This document shows positions 1 to 11,666 of a stretch of 64,000 nucleotides of DNA, piece after piece (position 1 is the stretch's first letter; each line of letters starts with the position of its first letter). The notes beneath the pieces were generated by a model. That model worked only from the letters and a program-made list of their open reading frames with translations, ran no database searches and was not told where the DNA came from. Source of the stretch: Biscogniauxia marginata (Eukaryota; Ascomycota; Sordariomycetes; Xylariales; Xylariaceae); contig MU404059.1 of the NCBI GenBank assembly GCA_022695795.1, forward strand, positions 372,001 through 436,000, in the 5' to 3' direction. Position numbers and translations under genes: made by a program.

Positions 1-612
1 TACGAATTACATGTATCCTCGCCTCTTTCTCGGTATAGGGGTCCTCTACCAGCCGTATCTCGGACTCGGGTCCTAGCCCCTTGACATCAGAAATTTGTAT
101 GAAGTCATTGATGCGTTCGCCGGCGTGCTCGAGGTGGAAACAGGAGTACTGAAAAGCGGCAGGCAGTTCGATAACCGACTGGCGCAGCTCATGGACCTGC
201 TCCTGGGGCGAGACCTGGGGAAAGTCTTAGTACAATGATAAGCACCCCTCTGCGAGCAAGGATATCTCCTAACCATGACATGAATATTATTGGGTTCATG
301 AGGAAGACGGATCGTCAGTGGGAATAAGGCTAGGCAAGCATGGTTAGCAGAAGTGTATTAGACCAAGTCGAACACTGGTTTTTACCTTCTCCAGCATCCT
401 CCTCGGCGGTCTCGCCGTTAGAATCCAGGTTGGGATCTGTAGGCTGGGCATTGGGAGCTTGGATTTCGGCAGCCGAAGCTTGCTCTGGTCAACAGAATAA
501 TGTCAGTAGCCAAAGCAAAGAATAGAAAGTTGGTGACTTGGCATGGAGGGGTAGTGAAATGTCACGAACCAGTAGAAGCGGGAGTAGACTCAGACTCGTG
601 TTTCTCGGCCAT
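1..612 (-). CDS. tif31: CLU1/TIF31 (clustered mitochondria protein, eIF3-associated), N-terminal part only
   Basis: The 5' end of the CLU1/TIF31 gene; the rest lies beyond base 1. Exons on the minus strand: 570-612, 386-484, 274-329 and 1-214 (open). Introns have GT..AG ends and phases 1, 1 and 0. The protein starts MAEKHESES, then an acidic low-complexity leader, then the ubiquitin-like N-terminal CLU domain with the segments LRQSVIELP, YSCFHLEH and VEDPYTEKEA, which I recognise from fungal Tif31 proteins. Family knowledge: these are large cytoplasmic proteins (about 1200-1300 residues) that bind mRNAs for mitochondrial proteins, keep mitochondria distributed and associate with eIF3. About 137 residues are visible. 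The ATG at 612 gives the usual short Ala/Glu-rich leader. It is divergent from the hypothetical gene starting at 2390. Confidence 0.9.
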
Positions 613-2389
613 GTTGGGAAGACAAGATGCCGGGATAGGGAGAAGGGAGCTGTGAAGGTGCAATGCAACCTGTGGTGCTCTCCTCTACTAGTATTGTATT
701 GTACAAGCCCGGGGAAGCAGACGAGCCGACGGCAGCTTTAAGAAAAATCTACCGTACAAACTCAAGTAAATAAGAATAGGAAAGAAGGAAGGGGCGAGAA
801 GTATTGTACAGTCACAGCAAAATGAAGGGCAGGTCAATGCAATTGGCTCGCCGTGGATGTGGTTTAGACGACGGAGGTAGGACGAAAGGTTAGGTAAGTT
901 GAAGAGAAGACGATTTTTTATCGTCTTCCTTTCTTGTCGGTTTGGTGAAACCAAGCAAATAATTTTTTTTTATCTCAATTTTTTTTTTCCTCTACGGCCT
1001 AGACAAGACCGGCTGTTCCCGGTAAACCGGAGCTACGGCGATCCCTGAAAAGCCCTTGTGGTCCCTGTGCACCAGCCCGGGCCAGCTGATAATGATGCGC
1101 TGAGCACGTAACAGTGCATAGAGGGGCAGCGCTGAGAGGCTTGTGATTGGTCTAGTTCACTGGTTTAGGTAATCAAGCATTCGCACAAGCTCTCTTCAGA
1201 TGTAGCTCAAAGCTGAGGTGCGTTCTGATTAGTCGCGGCACGATGCAAACATGGATGAACTAAACGGAACGCAACGCGGGGTTTTACACAAAACATTTTG
1301 ACAATTTCCAATCATCGGGAGAAGAAAACAATTGAAAATATTCATGGCTATAGGCTCTCTCTTGAGAAGTTGATTAGCAGCCTTTTAATTATATTGGTGG
1401 GAGAGGATTATATGGAATTGATGCAATTCTACTCGGTAGTATTTAAACATCGTGGAAATCGTCTTATTAAACTAATGTTCAACTAATGTTCAACTAATGT
1501 ACCTAAGGTAGATACGAGCACTAAACACACCAAGTAAATACACCATGTTCTAGCGTAATAAAAAAAAAGAAGAAAAAGAGGGGAGGACAGGGGGGGGTAT
1601 TATTGAAAATTTAGAAGCTATCTCTCATATATATACCAACCAGATGATGTATTAGGTAGTATTATGACAATCCGATCATAGTGAAAATTTCCCCTCCACC
1701 ACGCGTAGATTGAGTACCTATGTACCTGGTAGGTAGGTAGGTTATATGAGCTGTTAGTAAGGTACCTGTGTACATACCCAGAAATCCACTTAAACTAGGT
1801 AAAGTCTCGCACAAACAGGCACCCAATAAACACGCTCGCGCTCCACCGCGACGACGGGTTGTTGCCAACCTAACCTCAACTAGGAAATTAAGTAAACAAA
1901 TCGCAGCTCACCTTCATCGTGAGCCTCATCAACATCCTTGATAAATCTTCCTATACAGTCTAACTACTTACTTGCCCATTCCGTACGAGCAGACATTTGC
2001 ATTCATTGTTGGATGTGCCCGACCAAGCTACCATCAAATTCCCTGGCTTCCATGTAGCTCATCTGGAACAAGCACAACGCCAACAATTCTTTTTTTTTTT
2101 TTTGGAATACCGTCAGGGCCCTTTTCGCGCGACAAGTACAACTTTGGATGGTAGTACTCCGATTCCGCATTCTCACGTCCCTCGATATTCATAATCCTCC
2201 GCAACCGTCATACTCATGAGGCATCTACACGCAGCAGCGGCAGCAGCAGTTCTTCGCCAGCACAATCTCATCCAGATGCCATGATAGGGAATTGCTTCAT
2301 CAACTTTGCTTTCAGATATACCTACACAATCGGCTGTATAAAACATACGCACATACATACATGCATACTTCTAGACTCAGTATAACTCA
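613..2389. other. Intergenic spacer between tif31 and the 967-residue ORF
   Basis: Divergent promoter region of about 1.8 kb. No convincing gene on either strand. It holds A/T homopolymers near 960-990 and 1560-1575, a 2.8-copy 11-bp tandem repeat (1470-1500) and a run of TAGG units at about 1727-1742. The last 100 bases before 2390 contain CATA/ACAT-rich leader sequence. Confidence 0.6.
1470..1500. repeat. 11-bp tandem repeat, 2.8 copies
   Basis: The unit AACTAATGTTC occurs twice perfectly and then as a 9-base partial third copy. It lies in non-coding DNA. Confidence 0.85.
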
Positions 2390-5293
2390 ATGTCGCTCAA
2401 ACCTTGCGAAACGCCCCGCAAGCTCATATTCCCCGAATCTAGGCCCGAGAGGAGGCCGGGCCAGCAGCAGTCCTCGCAGGCCTGGACTACAGCACGCTGC
2501 CACCGCTTGCTGCGCCCATTAGTCTCGCGCATCGCGATTCTCAGGAAAGAAGCAGCTGCCTCCTCGTTCGGATCTACATCGACAACAGCATCGTCATTAC
2601 CGGTAGCTCAGCCCGTGCTCAACCATGAAGGTGCCCGAAAGACGGGCGCGGAGGAGAAGGACGAGAGCGGATGGCTCATGCCGCGGAAGAAAAGAGCCCG
2701 CCTAACGTATTCCCAGCGACGGACATCTCCCCGCCAGCCCGTCGAGGGTGGCCCTTGTCAATCTGGGGGCGAAGGCGGAGACGTAAGCGAAAGTATAGGG
2801 GCAGAGAAGAGAACCGCGAGGGTTGGTTTGAAAAGGACCGTCAAGTGTCTCCGACAGCAGGACGAGCAGCAGCGAAGGACGGCGCCTCGCGGTGAGATCG
2901 TGCCCCCCACTCCTCTACTACGGCGTGCGCGGGGGCACATAGTATCCTCGCCCGTGTCCGCGCCACCCGCCGCGGTGGATACTAATCCTCGGGAGCCAGG
3001 GTTTCTATACAACGATGATAGCAATACCCGAACGACGAAAAACAGGCGCGAACCCCGCAGGAGCAAGAGCTTCAGGAATTTAGATGAGCGGCTTGCGAAG
3101 TTGCGCGCGCAGGTGCCGCCCGAGAGATACGGCGATCTCGAGGCCATATACCGGAGTCTCGACTTGCTCCTGAAGGCCACGGCACACAGCGGCGACGCAT
3201 GTCGAGCGCCGGCGAAAGGACCTCGCTCATTCTTGGCCATGTGTCTGTGGAAGGTGCCGCAGTATATCGCCGAGCTCGACGCGTGGGAGCGGTGGGACGC
3301 GGAGCAGAGCGGGACGGTCTCCACGCTCGACGGCATAGACACGTCTGCCCAGATCTACAACGAGTTGGAGTCGCTTGGGGCACACCAGGGCTGGAAGCAC
3401 CTCCGGGTCGTCGTCAGGGCAGATGGGCTCAGAGCTGTCAGGGAAGGGATATCAGAGGGACTTTTCAGTGATGAGTTCTCGCAGCTCCTAATTGACCTCT
3501 GCGTCCAGAGAAGCGCGTTGTCGGAAGCACAGGAGCTCATCACGGCTCTCGTTGACCGTCAATACCCCCTCCCCATATCAACCGACAGTACTTTTAGGCA
3601 GCTACCGACCCTTCAGCCATTGCTATCGCTTACCTCTTATACCAATATGACCGGGCGCACATTGTTTCTCTTCCGGCAGTATTCGATATTACTATCTAGC
3701 AACAACTTACCACAAGACTGGCTAGCGACGTTGGAGTTTGAGCGTATATGGGGACTGGCTGCGCGGGCTCTATGCACTACGGGGGCGAACAACGAAGCAG
3801 TCGCCTTCATGATCGAGGCCATCTCACTTCTGTGTAGTCGTAAACGGACGTTCACCGGAAGCACAGAGACCATCCAGCTTGAAAAGGACATGTTGGAAGC
3901 AACCCAAAGAACACTGACAAGCTCCCTGACAATATTAGCGGCCATGAGCCTCCTCGGCGAAAACGAACCCAAGTCATCATGTACGCAGGAGGCGAACTTG
4001 CAGAAAGTCTTACTGATTGGCGACAGACTTAGATATATCCTCAAAGCATGTATAGCCGAGCTTGAATCCCCGACACGAAGGCGGACTAATACGAGACTCG
4101 ACATGCTGTATCTAGCGCTTTTACTTTCATCGGGCAGAAGTCAGGGGAACTACGTTGAATCTCGCGTCAAGGGGAGCATCATGAATATCTGGCGGCAACA
4201 AGACATCCCCAAATCGGCGAAGGGCGGCCGCACACGGAACCACTACGACAACTTGGTCTCGCTCATATCATCCATCGCGCGAAGCTGTAGTCGGGGAACG
4301 TCCACGCCGTCTCACCAGTGTCTGGAAGACCTATTTCACAGGCTAGAGAATCTGGATATAGGCAGCCATATCTTGGATAGTCTAAAGGGCGCGGCGGCGT
4401 TCTTACTGGCCCAGCAGACGAACAACGTCAGGGATCTAATCTATGCGGAGAAGCTGGGCCCGCATACGAGATCGGACAATGGCGGTGGCGGTGATGGAAG
4501 CAGACACGCTACGAGGCGGACTTTCTTCACGGGCTACCGCTGGGACGAGACCATCGGCGAGTGGGTGACCGTCAGCCCGGTCGCGGATAAGAAGCAACAA
4601 GGCAGGAGACGACTGCTTCGATCGTCGTCGTCGACGATGACGACAAACGTCGTGCATCAGCCGGCTAACGATGCTGAGACGAGCCTACTACCCACGCGCT
4701 CCCGAAGCTTGATCAGGCGCGACACAGATAGTGTTGCAGATCTGGAAACAGACCGGGGAAGTGACGTGGACAGCAGCAGCGGCAGCAGCAGCGTCGGAAA
4801 CAAGCACCACCCTCATCGAGTAGGACTTGTTGGACGACGCAGAGGTGGCGGCGGCATTATTCCTACGCGAAAAAGGCCCCGCCGTGCTTCATCGCATTAT
4901 TCTTGCGACGACGACGACGACGAATCGCTTGCAGCATCATCGCCAAGCAACGTTACCATCCACAAAACAGAATCCAGGTCCAGATCATCTGGCCGGCAGG
5001 TCCTATTGATACAAAATATTCACCAGCATCATCACGACGACGAGCTCGGCGGGCACGAAGATGAAGGAGACGATAATAAGGAAAACCGAACCCGGACCCG
5101 GATGCTAGCGAGAAACCCACGACGCAGCTCGGGCAAGGTCGTCGTGCTGGGCACGACGAAGAAGCCGCGAGCTAGTAGTAGCAACAACAATAGTTTCTCG
5201 AATCGTCCGAGAACTACTGTGGAGGAGGGCGGTGCGAAGGTTGGGGGTTGGGAAAGGGCCGCATATTCTAGCGATGATGAGCTCTGTCTCTGA
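2390..5293 (+). CDS. Hypothetical fungal protein, 967 residues, low-complexity ends
   Basis: One uninterrupted exon, ATG to TGA. I do not recognise the family. Residues about 1-230 are Arg/Pro/Ser-rich and probably disordered. Residues about 230-700 look folded and mostly helical, with regular Leu/Ala spacing that could form helical repeats. At about residue 715 the short motif GYRWDETIGEWV stands out as a possible conserved element. The C-terminal 240 residues are Ser/Arg/Asp-rich with poly-Ser, poly-Asp and a His cluster, and contain DNKENR, which matches the KEN-box type of APC/C degron. Basic clusters (KKRAR, RKRPRR) could act as nuclear localisation signals. A nuclear, cell-cycle-regulated role is possible but is only inferred from these motifs. 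No signal peptide or membrane segment is visible. The length without introns and the ordered central part argue that it is a real gene. Confidence 0.75.
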   Translation: MSLKPCETPRKLIFPESRPERRPGQQQSSQAWTTARCHRLLRPLVSRIAILRKEAAASSFGSTSTTASSLPVAQPVLNHEGARKTGAEEKDESGWLMPRKKRARLTYSQRRTSPRQPVEGGPCQSGGEGGDVSESIGAEKRTARVGLKRTVKCLRQQDEQQRRTAPRGEIVPPTPLLRRARGHIVSSPVSAPPAAVDTNPREPGFLYNDDSNTRTTKNRREPRRSKSFRNLDERLAKLRAQVPPERYGDLEAIYRSLDLLLKATAHSGDACRAPAKGPRSFLAMCLWKVPQYIAELDAWERWDAEQSGTVSTLDGIDTSAQIYNELESLGAHQGWKHLRVVVRADGLRAVREGISEGLFSDEFSQLLIDLCVQRSALSEAQELITALVDRQYPLPISTDSTFRQLPTLQPLLSLTSYTNMTGRTLFLFRQYSILLSSNNLPQDWLATLEFERIWGLAARALCTTGANNEAVAFMIEAISLLCSRKRTFTGSTETIQLEKDMLEATQRTLTSSLTILAAMSLLGENEPKSSCTQEANLQKVLLIGDRLRYILKACIAELESPTRRRTNTRLDMLYLALLLSSGRSQGNYVESRVKGSIMNIWRQQDIPKSAKGGRTRNHYDNLVSLISSIARSCSRGTSTPSHQCLEDLFHRLENLDIGSHILDSLKGAAAFLLAQQTNNVRDLIYAEKLGPHTRSDNGGGGDGSRHATRRTFFTGYRWDETIGEWVTVSPVADKKQQGRRRLLRSSSSTMTTNVVHQPANDAETSLLPTRSRSLIRRDTDSVADLETDRGSDVDSSSGSSSVGNKHHPHRVGLVGRRRGGGGIIPTRKRPRRASSHYSCDDDDDESLAASSPSNVTIHKTESRSRSSGRQVLLIQNIHQHHHDDELGGHEDEGDDNKENRTRTRMLARNPRRSSGKVVVLGTTKKPRASSSNNNSFSNRPRTTVEEGGAKVGGWERAAYSSDDELCL

Positions 5294-5673
5294 AGCCTTA
5301 CTTTAAGGGCGGGTTTGGGAACTGAAACCACCCAAGAGATTCGTGTGTGTGGGTGTGTAGAATGTTTAGTAGGTTAGGTATGTAGCGTACATACGATTGC
5401 CGTTGATACCTACCGTAAGAACGGTTTCCCTGACGGTACAAATTTATGGGAAAAGCAACAAAAAGATTGATACCGAACTAATACATAAATCTCGATCAAC
5501 CATCATCGTCATTCGCCATCATGAAACCCACTCCCAAAACTGAGAACTATTATGCCTTACGGCGTCTGCAAGAACTTTGGAGTTGTTTGAGCTACTTGTC
5601 TACCTTATCTATATTTATTCTCATCCGGTACGTATGCGCCTCAATACTTACGCGGAGCAGATAGATCTGGGCA

Positions 5674-5700
5674 GGGGGGGGGGGGGGGGGGGGGGGGGGG
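5674..5700. repeat. Poly-G tract, 27 G
   Basis: An uninterrupted run of 27 G on the plus strand, followed by A-rich sequence, then the N gap and a C18 run. It can form G-quadruplexes and is prone to sequencing error. Confidence 0.9.
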
Positions 5701-5789
5701 AAAATAAACAAAAAAAAAAAAATTGTTTACGTACGTGCGGTTTAAAAAAAAGTTTACCAAGAGAAAGGCGATTGTGTAGGTATTTAAAA

Positions 5790-5799
5790 NNNNNNNNNN
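5790..5799. other. Assembly gap, 10 N
   Basis: Ten unknown bases lie between the G27 run and the C18 run at 5807-5824. The round number suggests a placeholder for a gap of unknown size. The flanking homopolymers explain why assembly failed here. Confidence 0.95.
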
Positions 5800-5806
5800 G
5801 GCCCCG

Positions 5807-5824
5807 CCCCCCCCCCCCCCCCCC
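5807..5824. repeat. Poly-C tract, 18 C
   Basis: Eighteen C directly after GGCCCCG and the N gap. It is complementary to the poly-G tract about 110 bases upstream, so the two could pair as an inverted repeat. Confidence 0.9.
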
Positions 5825-8303
5825 AATGCTACGCGAAAGAAACAAGTGTGTACGTACGTACGCTTGTACACTAAGGTTACGACGAGAATGTCGCTTAGGT
5901 AGGTATATATAAAAATATAGTACGATTTAAGAATGAACCCCTACCTGACCTTAAAGAAGGAAAGAAAAGAGCGAGTTTCACATGTCCGCTGATTTGATTA
6001 TCCATTATCCCCCACGGGTATGAGGTAGTATAGAAATCTGCAAGATGGCGTGTGCATGTGCGTATGCGTGGTATAAAAAAACACAAAGGCCAAACATATA
6101 TCCTACCTACCCGGGTCAAGTTGCCGACCAACCCTAGTAAACATTAGGTACCTTACCCTATATACATACCTAGTTACCCATCATCACATGGAAAAAGAAC
6201 CAGACCAAAAAAAAAGCCCAATTCGTCGTCATTTAGGTGCCATATGAAACTTCAAGCGGTTTCGACAGGGCTTACATAACAAGCCAGCAAAAAAAGATAA
6301 GAAACCCCCCACCAGCGTAGAAGAGATAGGTACCTTATTTCGGGCAACTCGACACGGGAGGAAGGTCCAGTCTAGACCCCCTTTTTTTTAATCTCCCCTA
6401 TTAAAAAATGATTAACAATCCATTAGGTTAGGTTACTTGCATTTTGTGTGGGAAAAGGAGCGGGCATCGCAGTATCATCATCCCTGGGTTAATCATCCCG
6501 CAACTCCGGTTTACTTTGGGTGTGTCGATTTCTATTCGGCACGATACAGAGTTTTTTTTCTCTGGGACGGACGATCAACGGAGACAGATGGGGGGGAGCG
6601 GGAGAGGGATCTTCAAGTCGCACTAGGTAATACATACCTAACCTATGCCTGAGTGGTTGGTGTTTTTTTCTCGATTTGCTATGTGAGGAGGGAAAAAGCA
6701 TGCCGTAGGCGGCGCAACAGTAGACTAGGTTAGGTAGGTACCTCATACTTATATCTATAGCATTGCGTAAGTTGCATGACCGAACACTGCGACATGCGAT
6801 CTTGAGCGCTAAAAGAATTTCCCAGTTGTCTGGGTACATAGTTAGCAACGACATTCCTTCATGCATATATACATATACATACTTAAGAGACATGTTCTAA
6901 GTATGTTTCGTCTCATATTTTCTTCTTCCTTTTTCTTCTCTTTCCACCGCTGAGTCACCGATGACGAAAGAAACAAAGCACTAGCGGCATCTCATGAAAC
7001 TTTTACACGGTAGATGAATAAAGCGACAACAAGATATGGCACGGACATGGGTGATAGAAAATGAAGAGATGACAACGATACATAGTAAGTAGTGTATAAA
7101 TGATTATTATTAATGTCTTGTCAGTGGTTGAGGCCAGTAACGCATCGGTTTCGAGTCTGGACAGGGTTGTATTTTCCGCCATTCACGAATGATTGATTCT
7201 CTCTGGTGGTTATTAAATGGAGCTCCACATGCAGAAGCTAACTTCTATCGCGTGCATTTCCAGTCGTGCCAGATTCGATTACTGGGCCGATTTTCTAGTG
7301 TAAATGGACGATTCAGTAGCATGGATCTGTGGGTAATCTTGAACATCCCATCCATTGGGTGCTTAGGTGGGAAGAGAGAGAATGGACTGGGATGGAAAAG
7401 TCGGGGAATACCTAATGTGTTGATACCCCATGTGATTAGACGAAATGAGGCTCCTCTTGCATTGCTAATAGGTATAAACCAAATGATAGCGAAGCTGTCA
7501 AAGTAGGGTAGGTCCACATCGTTGTCTTGCGTTCGCTTGAGTTCTTCTTTCCCAGAGATGAGGCGCAGTCCGATTCAGGTTGTCGCAATAGTTTAGTCTA
7601 TCAATAATAGATGAATAATATATGAATGAATAAATACTCCCTCCGTATTCTCTAGTATTGATATTCTATCAGGTTCTAGAGTCAGCTCGTATAAAAAAAA
7701 ACACCATACCTTGGCGGCAACATATTGTTTCCACAGCGTTTCGAGCTTACGTAGGCAGTAAGTCAGGTCTATGGTGTATTACCAATGCCCGCGAACATAC
7801 GAGTAAGTCATGACCAAAGAGATGAATCATAGATTAGACGAGCTAAGCTGGTTGCCATGGCTCTGTCTGGGTATGTAACGTCGATTCGCGGCTGTTTGAA
7901 TTATGCGCCGAGACACGCAGCCGCATATTTGCATGGGGCAGGTTTCTACATACGTGTAGTTATCTCCATGACATGATATCATCCGGGCAGACCTAACCTA
8001 ACCTATTATATGTACATCACAGCGTGGAACGATGGCTTCAAGCCACCGGGTTCGGGCACAAGCCAAATTGCTGGCGCCGGGAAGGGGAGGGGATGGATGG
8101 AAATCCTTGGAGGGATTGGATTTGACCGACGTCTGAATATATAAAAAACTGTGGGCGGAATTGTACATAAGATGCTGGAACGCCACAGCGGCAGGTTCTC
8201 TCGCATCGTCAGTCTCCCGTCGTCTCTACCTACTTCCCCTGGGGATAAGAAAAAAAAAAAAAACAGGGACTTATGCCTGTCATGATTCGGGTAGCTTGTG
8301 TGC

Positions 8304-8322
8304 GTGTGTGTGTGTGTGTGTG
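8304..8322. repeat. GT dinucleotide microsatellite
   Basis: About nine GT units in non-coding DNA. Confidence 0.85.
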
Positions 8323-9839
8323 GCCGGCCGCGACTTGGCTGCATGGCAAGATAGTACATGTCCCATCTCAGGGCCAGCTGCGGGCTGTCGTGAGCGGCCA
8401 TTGGCCCCCTTAGATTGTGCTGGTGTCGTTTCAAGAGGGCGCATTTCGGAAGGTCGGTCCACAAATGGCAGAGCCAGGAACAAGGAACATGGCAGAGCGG
8501 GCATTGACGTTAATGCGGGGGTGGTAGTCGTACAACTGCTCAGGCCAGGACTAGGCAATCAGACCCTGAGGTAGCTTGCTGGATCTGCCCAGATCGCTCG
8601 GGCAATCCTTCTCTGGTTGAGCCTTCGTACCTTGCATTGGTCTGGCCACCCCCTACCCTTGCTTGGCACGACTCGTATAAGTGAACATGTTAAGAGACCA
8701 GGGTTGTCGATCAGTAAGTACATTAATCCGTATGTACTTACTATGTTCACCTCTCTTTAAATATTATATATATTTTCCCCAACAAATTTCGAATTACACT
8801 ATGGGTTTAGTGCATCAGTGGTATGATAATATATTTATAGTAGGTAGTGGTTCGTTAAAAGAAAAGGAGGAATGAGTCGAGTTTATTTAAGTGAGAAAGG
8901 ATTCACAGTCGACGTCGGGGGCGTAAAAGTTGACTCTCAATTGACGTGTGGTGCCCTGCCCTGTAGAGTGGAGAATGTTCTTTTTAGTGCAGTCGGGGGT
9001 GAAAATTGGGTTGTTTTAGAGGGGCAATGCCGTTTGTTTTTAGGTAGTGCACTAGGTACGCAAATCAGTTCGCAGGCGCGCGTCGGTCAAAATACCGGGG
9101 CTCACGCCTGTGGCTAGGCCTCCTATATTTCTTACGATTGTCTCCGCTCCAATGCCCTCGCACCCGGTCTCATTCCCATCATTCCAATCTCCCTAACATC
9201 ATCTTCTGCGGGATCTGTACCAAATTGGGCCTTATCCGGACTTGACGTTCAGCTTCATTCTTTTGCGCCCGTGGTCCTTCTACGCCTTGAAACCGACAAG
9301 CAGTCCTCTTTGGTGGCATCGATATTTTCCACCTTTCTGCTTTTAACCTCTCATATCACCCGCACTCCCGCCCATCCTTACCCCCTCCTGTTAACCCTTA
9401 GCATTCCTTTCTCTCCGAGTTGCTTTTTGGGTCGGCGACCCCCTTTCTGCTTTAGGCCAACTCAGAGTTTGTTGCGCTGGATACTTCGCCTTGTGTCAGC
9501 ATTGTTCTCGACTTTTGACGACAACGGCCGGCCGAGCTCGAGTTACCTAGGTTGAGGATATCATCCGAGGGAGAGGTTTACTAGGTCTCCAGGATCTCTC
9601 TCTTTCCCGTTTACAGCTGGCTGTTTACTCGCCTTCGTTACCCATTCACTTCGATTTCCAGGTTGACCCTAGACGGCTACGCCGCACACATGAACTTTGA
9701 TCTCATGTACGAATTTTGATAGACGACTATCCCTAAAGGTAACCTACAAGGTCGCAAGCCCGGTTACACCATTTAGATTTCGATCCAGTGTCCCGACGAC
9801 ACAGCTACACGTAGTTGTCTACGATCCACAGTCGCAATT

Positions 9840-11666
9840 ATGTCTTCACAGGGGGGTTCAGGAGCAACGGCGCAGGCGGAGGCTGCTGGCGAAGGCCAGG
9901 CGACAGGATGGACGCCCGAGCAGGAGAATGAGTCCATGTCGAACTATCTTTTGATCATCTGTGCTGCCGTCGCCGCTCTTCTGATTATATGGCGTATCAA
10001 GACTGGCGTCATGCGATATGTACGAACCATCTCGGGTCTTACAAACGACACCCAACGATACTTCGCCAAACCCTCGTATAAGCTCTCGTGGATCAAGAAG
10101 AACCTTCTCTATTCCCCCATATTTGGAAAGCGGCACAACAGAGAATTCCAGATCAGCAGCGCAGTTAACGTTGGCACCTTGCCCACCAGGTTCCAGCTGT
10201 TGTTCTTGATTGCCTACTTCGCTACCAATGTCGCCTTCTGCGTTGTCAACATCCCATGGCTCGAGACTTACGAAGACGCTTGCAAGCAGTTGAGAAACCG
10301 AAGTGGAACTCTTGCTACTGTGAACATGGCCCCTCTATTCCTTATGGCTGGGAGGAACAATCCCCTCATTGGCCTCCTCGGCATGTCATTTGATACGTTC
10401 AACCTGATGCACCGCTGGTTCGGTCGCATCGTAGCTCTGGAGGCGGTTTGCCATACTGTGGCATTTTGGGCCGGCTCTGCGTCACAAGCCGGATGGGAAC
10501 AGGCTTTTCTAACAACATTTCAGGTCCCGTTCATGACTTTCGGGTTCCTTGTACGTTTTCCCTGATCCAAGCTGGACTAGAAGTTCACTACTGACATTTT
10601 CCAGGCTACTGCAGCGTTTGTTGCTATACTCTTCCAAGCCTCGAGCATTTCTAGGCACGCCTATTATGAAACCTTCAAGATCATGCACATTCTCCTCGCC
10701 GTGCTCGCCATCGTTGGACTCTGGTACCACTTGGATATGAAGAAGCTGACTGCCCTCAAGTGGCTCGTTCCTGTCGTCCCCATCTGGATTGGCGACAGGC
10801 TCATGCGCTTCGGCCGCCTAATGTATCACAACATCGGCCGCGGGGGCACCAAGACGTTGGTAGAGGCCCTTCCAGACAATGCTGTCCGCGTAACTGTGGA
10901 CATGGCCCGTCCCTGGGCTTTCCGCCCCGGACAGCACGCATACTTGTACATGCCAAGCATCAGTTTCTGGCAATCCCATCCCTTCTCTGTGGCTTGGAGT
11001 GAAGAGGCTGAGAGCTTGAGTTCGGACAAGCTGGCTATGAACCGGCAAGACGTTCTCGCCATGCGCAAAACTACCATGTCATTCATTATTCGAGCCCGGA
11101 CGGGAATGACCAACACCTTATACCAAAGAGCCGCAGACTGTCCCGAAGGTCGTCTGACGACGACATGCCTTGTCGAGGGGCCGTACGGCGGAGAGCATAC
11201 GATGCATTCATACGGCACAGTAATGCTCTTTGCCGGTGGCGTGGGTATCACGCACGCCGTTCCTCACGTCCGAGATTTGGTTGCAGGCTTCGCGAACGGG
11301 TCGGTAGCTACTCGGAAGGTGGTGCTGGTGTGGATCATCCAGAGCCCCGAGCACCTGGAATGGATCCGGCCGTGGATGACGGAGATCCTAGCTATGGACA
11401 GGAGGCGAGAAGTGCTACGTATCATGCTCTTTGTCAGCCGGCCCCGCTCCACGAAGGAGATCCACAGCCCGTCTGCGACAGTGCAGATGTTTCCAGGAAG
11501 ACCAAATATCGAGACGTTGATGAGTATGGAGATGGAGCAGCAGATCGGTCACATGGGTGTTTCGGTCTGCGGACCCGGTTCCCTCAGCGACGAGGTTCGG
11601 CAAGCCGTGCGTCGGAATCAATACGCCGGTTCTATCGACTTCATCGAGGAGGCTTTCTCGTGGTGA
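9840..11666 (+). CDS. Ferric-chelate reductase (NADPH oxidase-like flavocytochrome)
   Basis: Two exons, 9840-10550 and 10605-11666, joined in phase 0 (54-nt intron) to give 590 residues. Family: FRE/NOX transmembrane flavocytochromes, which pass electrons from NADPH through FAD and two hemes to extracellular Fe(III) or Cu(II). Visible: a first membrane segment at about 36-52; the ferric-reductase core at about 118-285 with His191/His205 and His265/His279, two pairs each separated by 13 residues as expected for bis-heme ligation; the FAD motif HPFSVAW at about 362-368; NADPH-site motifs GPYGG (about 429), AGGVGIT (about 447) and CGPGS (about 559). All key residues are present, so it is probably active. 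There is no long extracellular N-terminal domain and no clear signal peptide, unlike yeast Fre1, so this is the shorter type. Specificity (iron, copper or other) cannot be read from the sequence. Confidence 0.92.

Larger units (their letters stand above)
5294..9839. other. 4.5-kb intergenic spacer with assembly gap
   Basis: No supported gene. Short ORFs here (for example 7189-7506 and 8872-9117) have no recognisable features and no splice partners. Contents: the G27 / N10 / C18 structure at 5674-5824, several TAGG/CCTA clusters (5896-5908, 6421-6435, 6727-6744, 7990-8006), a GT repeat at 8304-8322 and a pyrimidine-rich tract from about 9130 to 9660, which is probably the promoter/5' leader of the ferric reductase. 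Confidence 0.6.

Noticed and set aside
5577..5912. Open frames rich in Gly or Pro through the G27/N/C18 region
   Set aside because: They are translations of homopolymers and of the N gap, so they are artefacts.
6421..8006. TTAGG/CCTAA runs as telomeric sequence
   Set aside because: Only two to three units each, five- and four-base units mixed, no TTAGGG array, and core genes on both sides. They belong to the dispersed TAGG motif.
8872..9117. 81-residue frame upstream of the ferric reductase
   Set aside because: No recognisable motif and no splice partners; probably chance in the spacer.
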